Made by a program: the position numbers and the translations under genes
NCBI RefSeq assembly: GCF_014349105.1
Contig: NZ_JACSJI010000023.1
Location: forward strand, 1 to 60,487
DNA from: Caulobacter sp. 17J80-11
GTDB lineage: Bacteria; Pseudomonadota; Alphaproteobacteria; Caulobacterales; Caulobacteraceae
Direction: 5' to 3'
Length of the DNA: 60,487 bases
Shown: positions 43,060 to 54,001 of the stretch, piece by piece
How positions within the stretch are numbered: the stretch's first letter is position 1
How the letters are laid out: every line of letters starts with the position of its first letter
Notes under the pieces: generated by a model
Seen by the model: the letters and a program-made list of their open reading frames with translations, nothing else
Databases searched by the model: none
Told to the model about the DNA's origin: nothing

Positions 43060-45255
43060 CTAGAAGCGGAAGCCGAGGGACAGGACCGCCGACCGGGCCG
43101 CGCCGGGGGCCAGGTGGCCGCCCCCTACGTTATCGAAGTAGCGCTCGTCGGCCAGGTTGTAGACGTTCACGCGAACCGAGACGTCGTCGGTGACGTCGTA
43201 GGCCGCCATGGCGTCGAAGGTCCAGTACTCCGGCACTTCGCGGGTGTTGGTGTTGTTGGCGAAGCGCGCGCCGACGTACTGGGCGCCGGCGCCCAGCTGC
43301 ACCTTCTGTACCGGCTCCCAGGTCGCCCACACGTTGAAGGTGTTCTCCGGCGTGTTCGACAGGGTCTTGCCCTGTTCCGGGATGAGGTTGGTCACGGTGT
43401 TGGACTTAACGATCGTCCCGTCCATCCAGGTGTAGCCGGCGAACACGGACAAGGTTTCGGTCAGCTGGCCGCTGACGCCGATCTCGAAGCCGTCGACGCG
43501 TTGCTCGCCCTCCAGGATGACCGTGGAGTCGAAGGCGCTGGTGGGCGTCCGGGCGTTGGTCTTTTCGGTGCGGAACAGCGCGGCCGTGACCAGCAGCGAC
43601 TTGTCCAGCAACTCCCACTTGGTTCCCAGCTCGTAGCTGCGGCTCTCCTCGGGGTCGAGGGTGGTGTTCGTCGGGGTGGCGCTCGCCAGGTTGACGAAGT
43701 CGATGCCCGGATTGAACGAGGTGCCGTAGCCGAAGTAGACGCTGCCGTTCGAGGTCGGCTTGTAGATCAGGCCGGCCTTCCAGCTGACCATTTCGTCCGT
43801 CTTCCTATTGAAGTCGACAGAGGTGTTCGGCTGTTGCGGGGTCACGCTCAGGGCCTGGACCGGGTTGTAGGTCAGCTCGTAGCGATCCCATCGCAGGCCG
43901 GCGGCCACCTCCCAGTGCTCGTTCAGGGCGACGGTGTCGAAGGCGTACAGGCTGACCGAGTCGCCGCGGACCTTGTTGATCCCGTTGTCGACGATCGTGC
44001 CGGTGTAGGGGCGGCGGAAGTCGGGGTTGTACAGGTTGGTCGGACTCGAGTTCGGGCCGCTGAGGAAGTGGTTCTTGGAGTCCTCGCGGCTGAGCTCCAG
44101 GCCGGCCACCGCCTTGTGGTCCAGGGCGCCGGTGGCGAAGCGGGCCGTCAGCAGGGTCTGGTTGATCAGGATTTCGTCGGTCTGGTCGCGGTGCTTGAAC
44201 TCGGCGACCACGTCGGCCGAGCTGGCGCTGGCGAAGCGCGGCGACGAAACGACCGAGTCCCGGTGAGTGCGGATGTAGCGCAGGGTGTTGGACAGGCTGA
44301 CGGCGTCGGAGACGTCGCGCTCGATCTTCACCGTGCCGACGTCGGTCCTGACGTCTTCGTAGTCTCGGTTCACCAGGCCGTAGAAGTTCGAGGGGTCGAC
44401 CGGGGCCGGCTTGCCGCGCCAGGCGGCGAGCGTCGGATTGGTGTTGGTCTCCGGCACCCAGGGGATGCCGTAGTCGGGCATGTTGTCCTGCTCCAGGTGC
44501 AGCCAGCCGGCGGTCAGGCGCGTGGCGGTCTCCAGGCCGAAGGCGATGGTCGGAGCGACGCCCCAGCGGCGCGCGTAGACCTCGTCGCGGCCCGGCGCGT
44601 CGGCGCTGTAGGCCATGGCGTTCAGGCGCAGCGCGACGGTGTCGCTGACCGGCAGGTTGGCGTCGACGGTGGCGCGGGCGTAGGCCGAGCTGCCGCCGCC
44701 GACCGTGCCGGCGACGAAGCGGTCCAGGGTCGGGGTCTTGCTGACCTGGTTGATCGAGCCGCCGGTCGAGCCGCGGCCGACATAGGCCGAGGCCGGCCCC
44801 TTGATCACTTCGACGCTCTCCAGGTTGAAGGAGTCGCGGGTGTAGCCGCCGACGTCGCGCACGCCGTCCACGAACATGTCCGTGCGGGCGCTGAAGCCGC
44901 GGATCGTCAGATTGTCGCCGTTCGGCACGCCACCTTCGCCGGCCTGCATGCTGATGCCCGGCACGTTGCGCAAGACGTCGCGCAGGGTGGTCGCGCCGCG
45001 GGCCTCGATCACCTCCTGCGGGACGATGGTGATGCTTTGCGGCGCGTCGAGCAGCTTGCCGATCTTCGGATCGGCCGAGCGTTCGGCGCCCGGCGCCTCG
45101 ACCGTCACGCTCGATACGCTGGTGGGCTCGTCGAGCTCCGCCGTTTCGGCCAGGGCCGCGGGCGCTAGCAGGGCGGCGGCCGCGCCGGCCAGGCTCACCC
45201 GCAGGACAGCGGTCTTGGCGGCGGCCTTCACCCCCGACGGGTTCGACGATCTCAT
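43060..45255 (-). CDS. TonB-dependent catecholate siderophore receptor
   Basis: 731 residues. Signal peptide (VLRVSLAGAAAALLAPAALA). The plug domain has SVTVEAPG, LLDAPQSITIVPQEVIEARGATTLRDVLRNVPGISMQAGEG and VEVIKGPASAYVGRGSTGGSINQ. The barrel ends with a Phe-terminated strand (RSAVLSLGFRF). It resembles Fiu/CirA-like catecholate receptors. Two Fur-box-like sites lie in the divergent gap upstream. Ribosome site GGGGCG upstream of ATG. piuC follows downstream. Confidence 0.95.
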   Translation of the reverse strand: MRSSNPSGVKAAAKTAVLRVSLAGAAAALLAPAALAETAELDEPTSVSSVTVEAPGAERSADPKIGKLLDAPQSITIVPQEVIEARGATTLRDVLRNVPGISMQAGEGGVPNGDNLTIRGFSARTDMFVDGVRDVGGYTRDSFNLESVEVIKGPASAYVGRGSTGGSINQVSKTPTLDRFVAGTVGGGSSAYARATVDANLPVSDTVALRLNAMAYSADAPGRDEVYARRWGVAPTIAFGLETATRLTAGWLHLEQDNMPDYGIPWVPETNTNPTLAAWRGKPAPVDPSNFYGLVNRDYEDVRTDVGTVKIERDVSDAVSLSNTLRYIRTHRDSVVSSPRFASASSADVVAEFKHRDQTDEILINQTLLTARFATGALDHKAVAGLELSREDSKNHFLSGPNSSPTNLYNPDFRRPYTGTIVDNGINKVRGDSVSLYAFDTVALNEHWEVAAGLRWDRYELTYNPVQALSVTPQQPNTSVDFNRKTDEMVSWKAGLIYKPTSNGSVYFGYGTSFNPGIDFVNLASATPTNTTLDPEESRSYELGTKWELLDKSLLVTAALFRTEKTNARTPTSAFDSTVILEGEQRVDGFEIGVSGQLTETLSVFAGYTWMDGTIVKSNTVTNLIPEQGKTLSNTPENTFNVWATWEPVQKVQLGAGAQYVGARFANNTNTREVPEYWTFDAMAAYDVTDDVSVRVNVYNLADERYFDNVGGGHLAPGAARSAVLSLGFRF

Positions 45256-45282
45256 TTTCTTGCGCCCCTCAGCGCTCGCTTT

Positions 45283-45297
45283 TGCGAGTGGTTCTCA
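45283..45297 (-). promoter_or_regulatory. Candidate Fur box 1
   Basis: Read on the minus strand it is TGAGAACCACTCGCA, close to the alphaproteobacterial Fur/iron-box TGATAATCATTCGCA/TGAGAATnATTCTCA form. It lies 28 bases upstream of the receptor start. It pairs with box 2 at 45310, with 12 bases between them. Confidence 0.5.
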
Positions 45298-45309
45298 ATT
45301 GCGGGTGAT

Positions 45310-45324
45310 TGATAATCACTCGCA
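45310..45324 (+). promoter_or_regulatory. Candidate Fur box 2
   Basis: TGATAATCACTCGCA on the plus strand. It lies 43 bases before the PepSY gene. Together with box 1 it makes a divergent iron-responsive control region. Confidence 0.5.
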
Positions 45325-45367
45325 GAGGGGCTAGGCAAGCGAAACTTGGCAATAAGGGGCGACCGGC

Positions 45368-46513
45368 ATGGCGCGGCGGGGCGATTTGCGGCGAGTGTGG
45401 TTCCAGGTCCACTTGTGGATCGGGGTGCTGCTGTCGGCGGTGCTGATCCCGCTGAGCCTCACCGGCACGCTGCTGGTCTGGCACGACTGGACCGACGGGA
45501 TCGCCAATCCCCAGCGCTACAACACCTCGACCCAGTTGGCCTCGCTGCCGATGTCCGCCTACGCGCAGGCGGCGCGCGCGGTGCTGAAGCCCGACGAGCG
45601 GATCGCCTCGGTCGAACTGCCCGACCACGCCGGGTCGCCGGTGGTGGTCACCGCCGCCGGCAAGCCGGTGAAGGGCGCGCGCCCGGGCTCCGCCCCGCGG
45701 CCGACCGTGTGGCTGGATCCCGCCACCGCCCGGGTGCTCGACCAGGGCGACGCCAACACCGGCGTGCTGCGGATCCTGCACGTCTTCCACGGCACGCTGA
45801 ACATCCCCGAGGTCGGCCGCAAGGTGGTGGGCTGGTTCGGCTGGGCCATGCTGACCTCGGCCCTGACCGGCCTGTGGCTCTGGTGGCCGCGCAACGGCGC
45901 CGTCCTGAAGGGGCTGCGCTGGACGCGCGGGCCGCTGTTCACCGGCAACCTGCATCACCTGGTCGGCTTCTGGATCTGCATCCCGCTGGCGACCCTGGCC
46001 TTCACCGGCGCCTATATCTCCTTCCCGCAGACCATGAAGGCCGCCGTCGCGCCGCTGGTCGGCGAAGCCCGCGCCAAGGGCGCCGGCCCCGCCCAGGGCG
46101 GCCCGCGCGGCCGCGCCCGTCCGGTGGCGGAGACCATGCTCACGCCGGACCAGGCCGCGGCCCGGGCCCTCGAGAGCGCCCAGGGCGGCCGGGCGGACGC
46201 GCGGGTGACGCGCCTGGGCTGGCCGACCGAGAAGAGCTCGGACTGGACCGTCCGCCTGACCGGGACCACGGCCGAAGTGAAGGTCGCCGACGCCTCAGGC
46301 GAGGTTTCGGTCGACGCGCCCAAGGGCGGGACCGACGGCGTCGCGCGCGTCATGCGCCAGATCCACTACGGCACGGACACCGGCCCGGTGTGGCAGGCCA
46401 TCATCTTCCTGGGCGGGATCGCGCCTCTGCTGCTGGGCGTCACCGGCGTGGTCATGTGGTTGAAAAACCGGGCCGGACGACGGGCCGTGGAGGCTGCGCG
46501 GCGTGGTCGGTGA
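45368..46513 (+). CDS. PepSY-associated membrane protein (siderophore-iron reductase type)
   Basis: 381 residues. The N-terminus has FQVHLWIGVLLSAVLIPLSLTGTLLVWHDW, with histidines near the ends of helices, as in PepSY-TM reductases. Four membrane helices are seen: residues about 13-40, 155-175, 195-220 and 340-365. A soluble PepSY-like part (VAETMLTPDQAAARALESAQGG) follows. Conserved histidines (LRILHVFHGTL, NLHHLVGFW, RQIHYGTDTG) could bind haem. Divergent from the TonB receptor and probably iron-regulated. Likely helps reduce the imported ferric siderophore. Confidence 0.9.
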   Translation: MARRGDLRRVWFQVHLWIGVLLSAVLIPLSLTGTLLVWHDWTDGIANPQRYNTSTQLASLPMSAYAQAARAVLKPDERIASVELPDHAGSPVVVTAAGKPVKGARPGSAPRPTVWLDPATARVLDQGDANTGVLRILHVFHGTLNIPEVGRKVVGWFGWAMLTSALTGLWLWWPRNGAVLKGLRWTRGPLFTGNLHHLVGFWICIPLATLAFTGAYISFPQTMKAAVAPLVGEARAKGAGPAQGGPRGRARPVAETMLTPDQAAARALESAQGGRADARVTRLGWPTEKSSDWTVRLTGTTAEVKVADASGEVSVDAPKGGTDGVARVMRQIHYGTDTGPVWQAIIFLGGIAPLLLGVTGVVMWLKNRAGRRAVEAARRGR

Positions 46514-46550
46514 AGCTTTACAAAGCAAGGGTTTAAGCGTCCCGGCCTAG

Positions 46551-46575
46551 GGAACGCCCCCCCGGCGCGCGAGTT
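46551..46575 (+). promoter_or_regulatory. Candidate EcfG-type promoter for the trehalose/glucan operon
   Basis: GGAAC (46551-46555), 17 bases, GTT (46573-46575). Same form as at 15277 and 16214 (minus). It lies 33 bases before the start codon of the first operon gene. EcfG regulons often include trehalose synthesis genes in alphaproteobacteria. Confidence 0.6.
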
Positions 46576-46608
46576 CTCCCTCGACCTGACAGGCCGAGGT
46601 GACCCTCC

Positions 46609-47697
46609 ATGCGCATCGCCCAGATCGCCCCGCTCGCGGAGGCCGTACCGCCGAAGATGTACGGTGGGACCGAGCGGGTCGCGTCCTGGCTCACGGAAGA
46701 ACTGGTGGCCCAGGGGCACGAGGTGACCCTGTACGCCAGCGGCGATTCGGTGACCTCGGCGGAGCTGGTGCCTTGCACGCCGACCGGCCTGCGCCTGGCC
46801 GGCATCCGCGACCACGTGGCGTCCACCTTGGTCATGCTGGATCGGCTTCGCCGCGAGGCGGACCGCTACGACGTCCTGCACTTCCACGTCGACCTGCTGC
46901 AGTTCGCCCTGTTCAAGGACCTGGCGCACAAGTCGGTCACCACCCTGCACGGCCGTCTGGACATCCCGGACTACCAGCCGGTGTTCCGCGCCTTTCCGCA
47001 CATGCCGCTGGTGTCGATCTCCGACGCCCAGCGCCGGCCCATGCCGCCGGTCAACTGGATGGCCACCGTCCATCACGGCCTGCCCCCCGACCTGATCGGC
47101 TTCTCGCCGCGGCACGCGGGCTATCTCGCCTTCCTGGGCCGCATCTCGCCGGAGAAGCGGCCCGACCGGGCGATCGAGATCGCGCGCCGGGTGGGCCTGC
47201 CGCTGCGCATCGCCGCCAAGGTCGACAAGGCCGACCAGGACTATTTCGAGCAGCGGATCCGCCCGCTGCTCGACGACCCGCTGGTCGAGTTCATCGGCGA
47301 GATCGGCGACGCCGAGAAGCCGGCCTTCCTGGGCGGCGCGGCCGCCCTGCTGTTCCCGATCGACTGGCCCGAGCCGTTCGGCCTGGTGATGATCGAGGCC
47401 ATGGCCGCCGGCACGCCGGTGGTCGCCTGGGGCGACGGCTCGGTGCCGGAAGTGATCGACGACGGCGTCTCGGGCTTCGTGGTCGACAGCCTGGACGCGG
47501 CGGTCGAGGCGGTGCGCCAGGCCGCCGCCTTCGACCGCAACGCCGTACGCGCGCGTTTCGAGAGCCGCTTCACCGCCGCGCGCATGGCCCACGACTACGT
47601 CGCCGTCTACGAGTCCCTGCAGGCCGTCGAGGCCGCCAAGGTCGCGGTGGCGGATTCCCTGGCCGGCCGCCGCGCCGCAGTCCTGGCGTCGACATGA
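46609..47697 (+). CDS. Glycosyltransferase family 4 protein
   Basis: 362 residues. GT-B fold: N-terminal IAPLAEAVPPKMYGGTERVASWLTEELVAQGHEVTLYASGD, C-terminal AFLGRISPEKRPDRAIEIARR and the E-x7-E block PEPFGLVMIEAMAAGTPVVAWGDGSVPEV. No signal or membrane helix. It is first of the five-gene operon and overlaps the next gene by ATGA. It may make or extend a glucan or glycolipid. Donor and acceptor unknown. Confidence 0.93.
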   Translation: MRIAQIAPLAEAVPPKMYGGTERVASWLTEELVAQGHEVTLYASGDSVTSAELVPCTPTGLRLAGIRDHVASTLVMLDRLRREADRYDVLHFHVDLLQFALFKDLAHKSVTTLHGRLDIPDYQPVFRAFPHMPLVSISDAQRRPMPPVNWMATVHHGLPPDLIGFSPRHAGYLAFLGRISPEKRPDRAIEIARRVGLPLRIAAKVDKADQDYFEQRIRPLLDDPLVEFIGEIGDAEKPAFLGGAAALLFPIDWPEPFGLVMIEAMAAGTPVVAWGDGSVPEVIDDGVSGFVVDSLDAAVEAVRQAAAFDRNAVRARFESRFTAARMAHDYVAVYESLQAVEAAKVAVADSLAGRRAAVLAST

Positions 47698-49886
47698 ACA
47701 AGCCGATGAACCCGCCGCCGAACGGCGGCGAGCCGCTGCCCGAACACTACATCGAGGCCGAACGCTCCCTGGTCGACCGGGCGCTGCGCACGCTCAAGCA
47801 CCAGGACGCCTTCGCCGTGTTCGACGCCTACGGGGACGTCGGCACGGTCGAGGACGGTCCGGAGGGGCTGTACTTCCAGGACACCCGCTTCCTGTCGCAC
47901 TACGAGTTCCTGCTGGAGAAGAAACGGCCTCTGCTGCTGAGCTCGGTGGTGCTGGACGACAACGCCGCCCTGGCGGTCGACTGCGCCAACCCGGACATCC
48001 GGGGCGAGGACGGCAACCTGCGGCTGCCGAAAGACTCGATCTTCGCCGCCCGCAAGAAGTTCCTGCGCGACGGCGTGTGCTTCGAGCGCTTCTCGCTGCG
48101 GAACTTCGCCGCATGCAAGGAGCGGTTCAGCGCCGACCTGCTGTTCGGCGCCGACTTCCACGACCTGTTCGAGGTGCGCGGCGAGCGCCGGCCGGCGCGC
48201 GGGACCACCACCATCAACCGCGTCTCCGACCGGGAGATCCGCTTCGTCTACCTGGGCCTCGACGGACTGGAGCGGACCACCACCGTCTGCTTCTCGCCGA
48301 CCCCGGCCAAGCTGGACACCGGCCGGGCCAGCTGGAACTTCGAACTGGAGCCCAACGGCCGCGCCCACATCGTGGTCACCGTCACCTGCCGCATGTCGAA
48401 GTCGGCCGGCGAGGACCCCTCGCGCTACGCCGACGCCTACCGCCACACCCGCCGGGCGATGCGGGCGCGGGTGCGCCGGCTGCTGAACGTCTCCAGCTCC
48501 AACGCCCTGTTCAACGCGGTCATGTCGCGGTCGATCTTCGACCTGAACATGCTCTTCACCGAGACCAAGTACGGTCCTTACCCGTACGCCGGCGTGCCCT
48601 GGTTCTCGACCGTGTTCGGCCGTGACGGGATCATCACAGCCATGGAGGTGCTGTGGTGCGAGCCCGAGGTGGCGCGCGGCGTGCTGGGCGTGTTGGCCCG
48701 CACCCAGGCCACCACGTCGAACCCCGCCGCCGACTCCCAGCCGGGCAAGATTCTGCACGAGCTGCGTGGCGGCGAAATGGCCCGGCTCGGCGAGGTGCCG
48801 TTCCGCGAGTACTACGGCACGGTCGACGCCACGCCGCTGTTCGTCATGCTGGCCGGCATGTACTTCGAGCGGACCGGCGACCTGGAGACCGTCCGCCAGA
48901 TCTGGCCGAACATCCTGGCCGCCATCCGTTGGATCGACGAGTACGGCGACCTCGACGGCGACGGTTTCGTCGAATACGCGCGGGAGACCGAACAGGGCCT
49001 GGCCAACCAGGGCTGGAAGGATTCCAACGACTCCGTGTTCCACGCCGACGGCCGTCTGGCCCGCGCGCCCATCGCGCTGGTCGAGGTGCAGGCCTACGTG
49101 CACGCCGCGAAGCGCCACGCCGGGGTGCTGGCGCGCGCGCTCGGCGAGGACGCGCTCGCGGCCGAGTTCGACGCGGCGGCCGAGACCCTGCGCGAGGCGT
49201 TCGAGAAGGCGTTCTGGGACGAGGAGCTGGGCACCTACGCCGAGGCGCTGGACGGCGACAAGAACCCCTGCCGGATTCGCACCTCCAACGCCGGCCACGC
49301 CCTGTTCACCGGCACGGCGGCGCCCGAACGGGCCCGACGGGTGACCGACGCCCTGATGAGCGAGGCCAGCTTCACGGGGTGGGGCATCCGCACCGTCTCG
49401 GCCAGCGAGGCTCGCTACAATCCGATGAGCTACCACAACGGCTCGATCTGGCCGCACGACAACGCCATGTGCGCCATGGGCATGGCCCGCTACGGCCACA
49501 AGCGCCAGGCCGCCAAGGTCCTGGAGGGCCTGTTCGAGACCGCCGCCTACCAGGACTTCAACCGCCTGCCTGAGCTTTTCTGCGGGTTCGCACGCAAGAC
49601 CCGGCGCGGACCGACCGCCTATCCGGTGGCCTGTTCGCCGCAGGCCTGGGCCGCGGCCGCGCCCTTCGCCCTGCTCGCCGCCTGCATGGGCATAGAGGTC
49701 GACCACGCGGCCGACTGCGTGCGCTTCTCCGACCCGATCCTGCCGGCGTTCCTGGACTTCGTGATCCTGCGCGATTTCGAGGTGCGCGACTCCAAGCTCA
49801 CCCTGCGGCTGTACCGATACGGCGACGACGTCATGGTCAACGTCATGAAGCGGGCTGGCCCGGCGCGGGTGATCCTCATGAAGTGA
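47694..49886 (+). CDS. Amylo-alpha-1,6-glucosidase-like protein
   Basis: 730 residues from ATG 47694, overlapping the previous stop. Its N-terminal beta domain (GPEGLYFQDTRFLSHYEFLLE, TLINR-like TTTINRVSDREIRFVYLG) is the GDE_N type; the catalytic toroid has YPYAGVPWFSTVFGRDGIITAMEVL, DSNDSVFHADG and NPMSYHNGSIWPHDNAMCAMGM. Members remove alpha-1,6 branches from glycogen-like glucan. It fits with GH15 downstream in releasing glucose from glucan. A glycogen synthase is not in the window. Confidence 0.93.
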   Translation: MNKPMNPPPNGGEPLPEHYIEAERSLVDRALRTLKHQDAFAVFDAYGDVGTVEDGPEGLYFQDTRFLSHYEFLLEKKRPLLLSSVVLDDNAALAVDCANPDIRGEDGNLRLPKDSIFAARKKFLRDGVCFERFSLRNFAACKERFSADLLFGADFHDLFEVRGERRPARGTTTINRVSDREIRFVYLGLDGLERTTTVCFSPTPAKLDTGRASWNFELEPNGRAHIVVTVTCRMSKSAGEDPSRYADAYRHTRRAMRARVRRLLNVSSSNALFNAVMSRSIFDLNMLFTETKYGPYPYAGVPWFSTVFGRDGIITAMEVLWCEPEVARGVLGVLARTQATTSNPAADSQPGKILHELRGGEMARLGEVPFREYYGTVDATPLFVMLAGMYFERTGDLETVRQIWPNILAAIRWIDEYGDLDGDGFVEYARETEQGLANQGWKDSNDSVFHADGRLARAPIALVEVQAYVHAAKRHAGVLARALGEDALAAEFDAAAETLREAFEKAFWDEELGTYAEALDGDKNPCRIRTSNAGHALFTGTAAPERARRVTDALMSEASFTGWGIRTVSASEARYNPMSYHNGSIWPHDNAMCAMGMARYGHKRQAAKVLEGLFETAAYQDFNRLPELFCGFARKTRRGPTAYPVACSPQAWAAAAPFALLAACMGIEVDHAADCVRFSDPILPAFLDFVILRDFEVRDSKLTLRLYRYGDDVMVNVMKRAGPARVILMK

Positions 49887-49943
49887 GCCGGGCGGACCCG
49901 GCCGAGGGGAACGCCGCGGGCGGACGCGTGTTGCTGTCCTTCG

Positions 49944-50708
49944 ATGCAGGCCCCTTCGTACGAGCGCGGGTCGCCGCCGCCGCCCGAGCCGCTCGGGCGG
50001 GGGCGCGACAGTCTTTTTCTCGACCTCGACGGCACCCTGGTCGGCATCCGCGCGCGCCCGGAAGACGTGGTCGCCGAGGCGGAGCTGCTGGAGCTGCTGC
50101 CACGGCTTTCCGATTGGCTGGAGGGTCGGGTGGCGGTGGTCAGCGGCCGCTCGGTCGCCGACGTCGACCGTATCCTTCAGGGCCGGGTGCGCTGCGTGGC
50201 CGGCGTGCACGGCCTGGAATGGCGCTCCGAGTTCGGCGGGCCGGTGGTCCTTGCGGCCGAGCGTCTGGACCCCGTCGTCGCCGGCGAGCTGAAGGCCTTC
50301 GCCGAGAACCGCCCCGGCCTGCTGGTCGAGGACAAGGGGCTGGGCGTGGCGCTGCACTACCGCGGCGCGCCCGAGCGCGAGGGTGAAGCGGTCGCCTTCG
50401 CCGAGCGGCTGGCCGCAGAGCACGGCCTGACCGCCCAGCACGGCGCCAAGGTCGTGGAGGTGCGCTCGCCCGCCGCCGACAAGGGCGAAGCCATCGCCCG
50501 GTTTCTGACCGCGCCGCCGTTCGCGGGCACGCGTCCGGTGTTCGTGGGCGACGACGTCACCGACGAGGACGGCTTTCGCCGGGCCGCCGAACTGGGCGGC
50601 CTGGGCGTGCTGGTCGGCCCGGTGCGGCCGACGGCGGCGACGTGCCGGTTGCCCGACGAGGGCGCCGTGCGGGTTTGGCTTCAAAGGTCGCTGGGGAGTG
50701 AGGCGTAA
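49944..50708 (+). CDS. otsB: Trehalose-6-phosphate phosphatase
   Basis: 254 residues. HAD motif I is SLFLDLDGTLVGIRA, motif II VAVVSGRSVADVD, motif III/IV VFVGDDVTDEDGF, plus the family block VCGVHGLEWR-like VAGVHGLEWRSEFGG. It removes phosphate from trehalose 6-phosphate made by OtsA. Its stop overlaps the next start by TAATG. It lies 57 bases after the debranching gene, which is the only gap in the operon. Confidence 0.96.
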   Translation: MQAPSYERGSPPPPEPLGRGRDSLFLDLDGTLVGIRARPEDVVAEAELLELLPRLSDWLEGRVAVVSGRSVADVDRILQGRVRCVAGVHGLEWRSEFGGPVVLAAERLDPVVAGELKAFAENRPGLLVEDKGLGVALHYRGAPEREGEAVAFAERLAAEHGLTAQHGAKVVEVRSPAADKGEAIARFLTAPPFAGTRPVFVGDDVTDEDGFRRAAELGGLGVLVGPVRPTAATCRLPDEGAVRVWLQRSLGSEA

Positions 50709-52506
50709 TGGCTGACGTCAATTTGGACCTGGCCCCGATCGGCAACTGCACGGTCAGCGCCCTGGTCGACCGGCTGGGCCGCTACATCTGGGCCTGCGTG
50801 CCGCGTGTGGACGGCGATCCGGTGTTCTGCGGCCTGCTGGGCGGGCGCGACCCGTCCGCGCCCGACGCCACGGGGGTCTGGTCGATCGAGCTGGAGGACC
50901 TGGCCTCGGCCGAGCAGACCTATCTGCGCAACACCCCGGTGCTCAGCACCCGGCTGACCGACCGCCAGGGCGCGGTGCTGGAAATCCTCGACTTCTGCCC
51001 GCGCTTCCGGCGGCTGGGGCGCATGTACCGGCCGATCGCCTTCGCGCGGCTGGTGCGACCGGTCTCCGGCGCGCCGCGCATCCGCATGAAGCTGCGCCCC
51101 ATGGTCGACTGGGGCCGGCGTCCGGCGGAGCGGACCTGGGGCTCGAACCACGTCCGCTATGTCGGCGACCGCGGCGCCCTGCGCCTGACCACCAACGCGC
51201 CGGTCAGCCACGTGATCGATGAGCGGGTGTTCCGGGTCGAGGGCGAACTGGCCTTCTTTCTGGGGCCGGACGAGTCGTTCTCCGAGGACGTGGGCCAGCG
51301 CACCCGCCAGATGGTCGACGAGACGGTCGGCTACTGGCGCGACTGGGTGCGTACCCTGTCGGTGCCGCTGGAATGGCAGCAGGTGGTGATCCGCGCGGCC
51401 ATCACGCTCAAGCTCTGCGCCTTCGAGGAGACCGGGGCCATCGTCGCCGCCCTGACCACCTCGGTGCCGGAGGCGCCCCACAGCGGACGCAACTGGGACT
51501 ACCGCTTCTGCTGGATCCGCGACGCCTACTACGTGGTGCAGGCGCTCAACCGGCTGGGCGTCGCCGACATGCTGGAGAACTATCTCGGCTATCTGCGCAA
51601 CCTGGTCGACAACGCCCGCGGCGGGCACATCCAGCCGCTGTACGGCGTCGGCCTGGAGCCGGTGCTCAGCGAACGGATCATCGAGAACCTGCCGGGCTAT
51701 CGCGGCATGGGCCCGATCCGTTGCGGCAACCAGGCTCACGAGCACCTGCAGCACGACGTCTACGGCCAGATCGTGCTGTCCAACGTCCAGGCCTTCTTCG
51801 ACCAGCGCCTGCTGCGCATGGCCGACGTGGAGGACTTCAAGGCGCTGGAGAAGGTGGGCGAGCGGGCCTGGCAGCTGCACGCCTCGCCCGACGCGGGGCT
51901 GTGGGAATTCCGCACCCGCGCGGCGGTGCACACCTATTCCTCGGCCATGTGCTGGGCCGCCTGCGACCGGTTGTGCAACGCCGCCGGCGCGCTGGGCCTG
52001 GCCGAGCGCCAGGCGTTCTGGCGCGACCGGGCCGACCAGATCCGCGCCCGCATCGACCGCGAGGCGTTCAATCCGCAGCTCGGCCGCTACGCCGCCACCT
52101 TCGGCGGCGTGGACGACATCGACGCCAGCCTGCTGCAGCTGGTCGAGATGCGCTTCGTCCAGCCCGAGGACCCGCGCTTCAAGGCCACCCTCGACGCGGT
52201 CGAGCGCGGGCTGCGGCGGGGCTCCTACATGCTGCGCTACGCCGTCCCCGACGACTTCGGCATGCCGGAGACCGCGTTCAACTTCTGCACCTTCTGGCTG
52301 ATCGAGGCCCTGCACCGGGTCGGCCGCACCCAGGAGGCGCGCGACCTGTTCAACGAGACGCTGAAGACCCTGACCCATTCGGGCCTGCTGTCCGAGGACA
52401 CCGACCTGAAGACCGGCGAGCTGTGGGGGAATTTCCCGCAGACCTATTCGCTGGTCGGGCTCATCAACTGCGCCGTCCTGCTGTCGCAGCCCTGGAGCTC
52501 GGTGCG

Positions 52507-52510
<4 letters not shown>
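50708..52510 (+). CDS. Glycoside hydrolase family 15 (glucoamylase/trehalase-like)
   Basis: 600 residues. N-terminal beta part (IGNCTVSALVDRLGRYIWACVPRVDGDPVFCGLLGG) and an (alpha/alpha)6 catalytic part with RNWDYRFCWIRD (residues 261-272) and GLWEFRTRAA; FGMPETAFNFCTFWLIEAL is a further block. GH15 bacterial members cut maltodextrin or trehalose. Its place between otsB and otsA, with TAATG and TTGA overlaps on each side, is striking. It may set a trehalose/glucose balance or supply glucose from the glucan. Confidence 0.95.
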
Positions 52511-53979
<1,469 letters not shown>

Positions 53980-54001
53980 CGTCAACGGTTGATCGCGTTG
54001 A

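Noticed and set aside
47607-50684. Very long minus-strand open frame (over 1000 codons) opposite the debranching enzyme and otsB
   Set aside because: It spans real genes with strong motifs on the other strand and has no recognisable domain; it is a GC-rich shadow.
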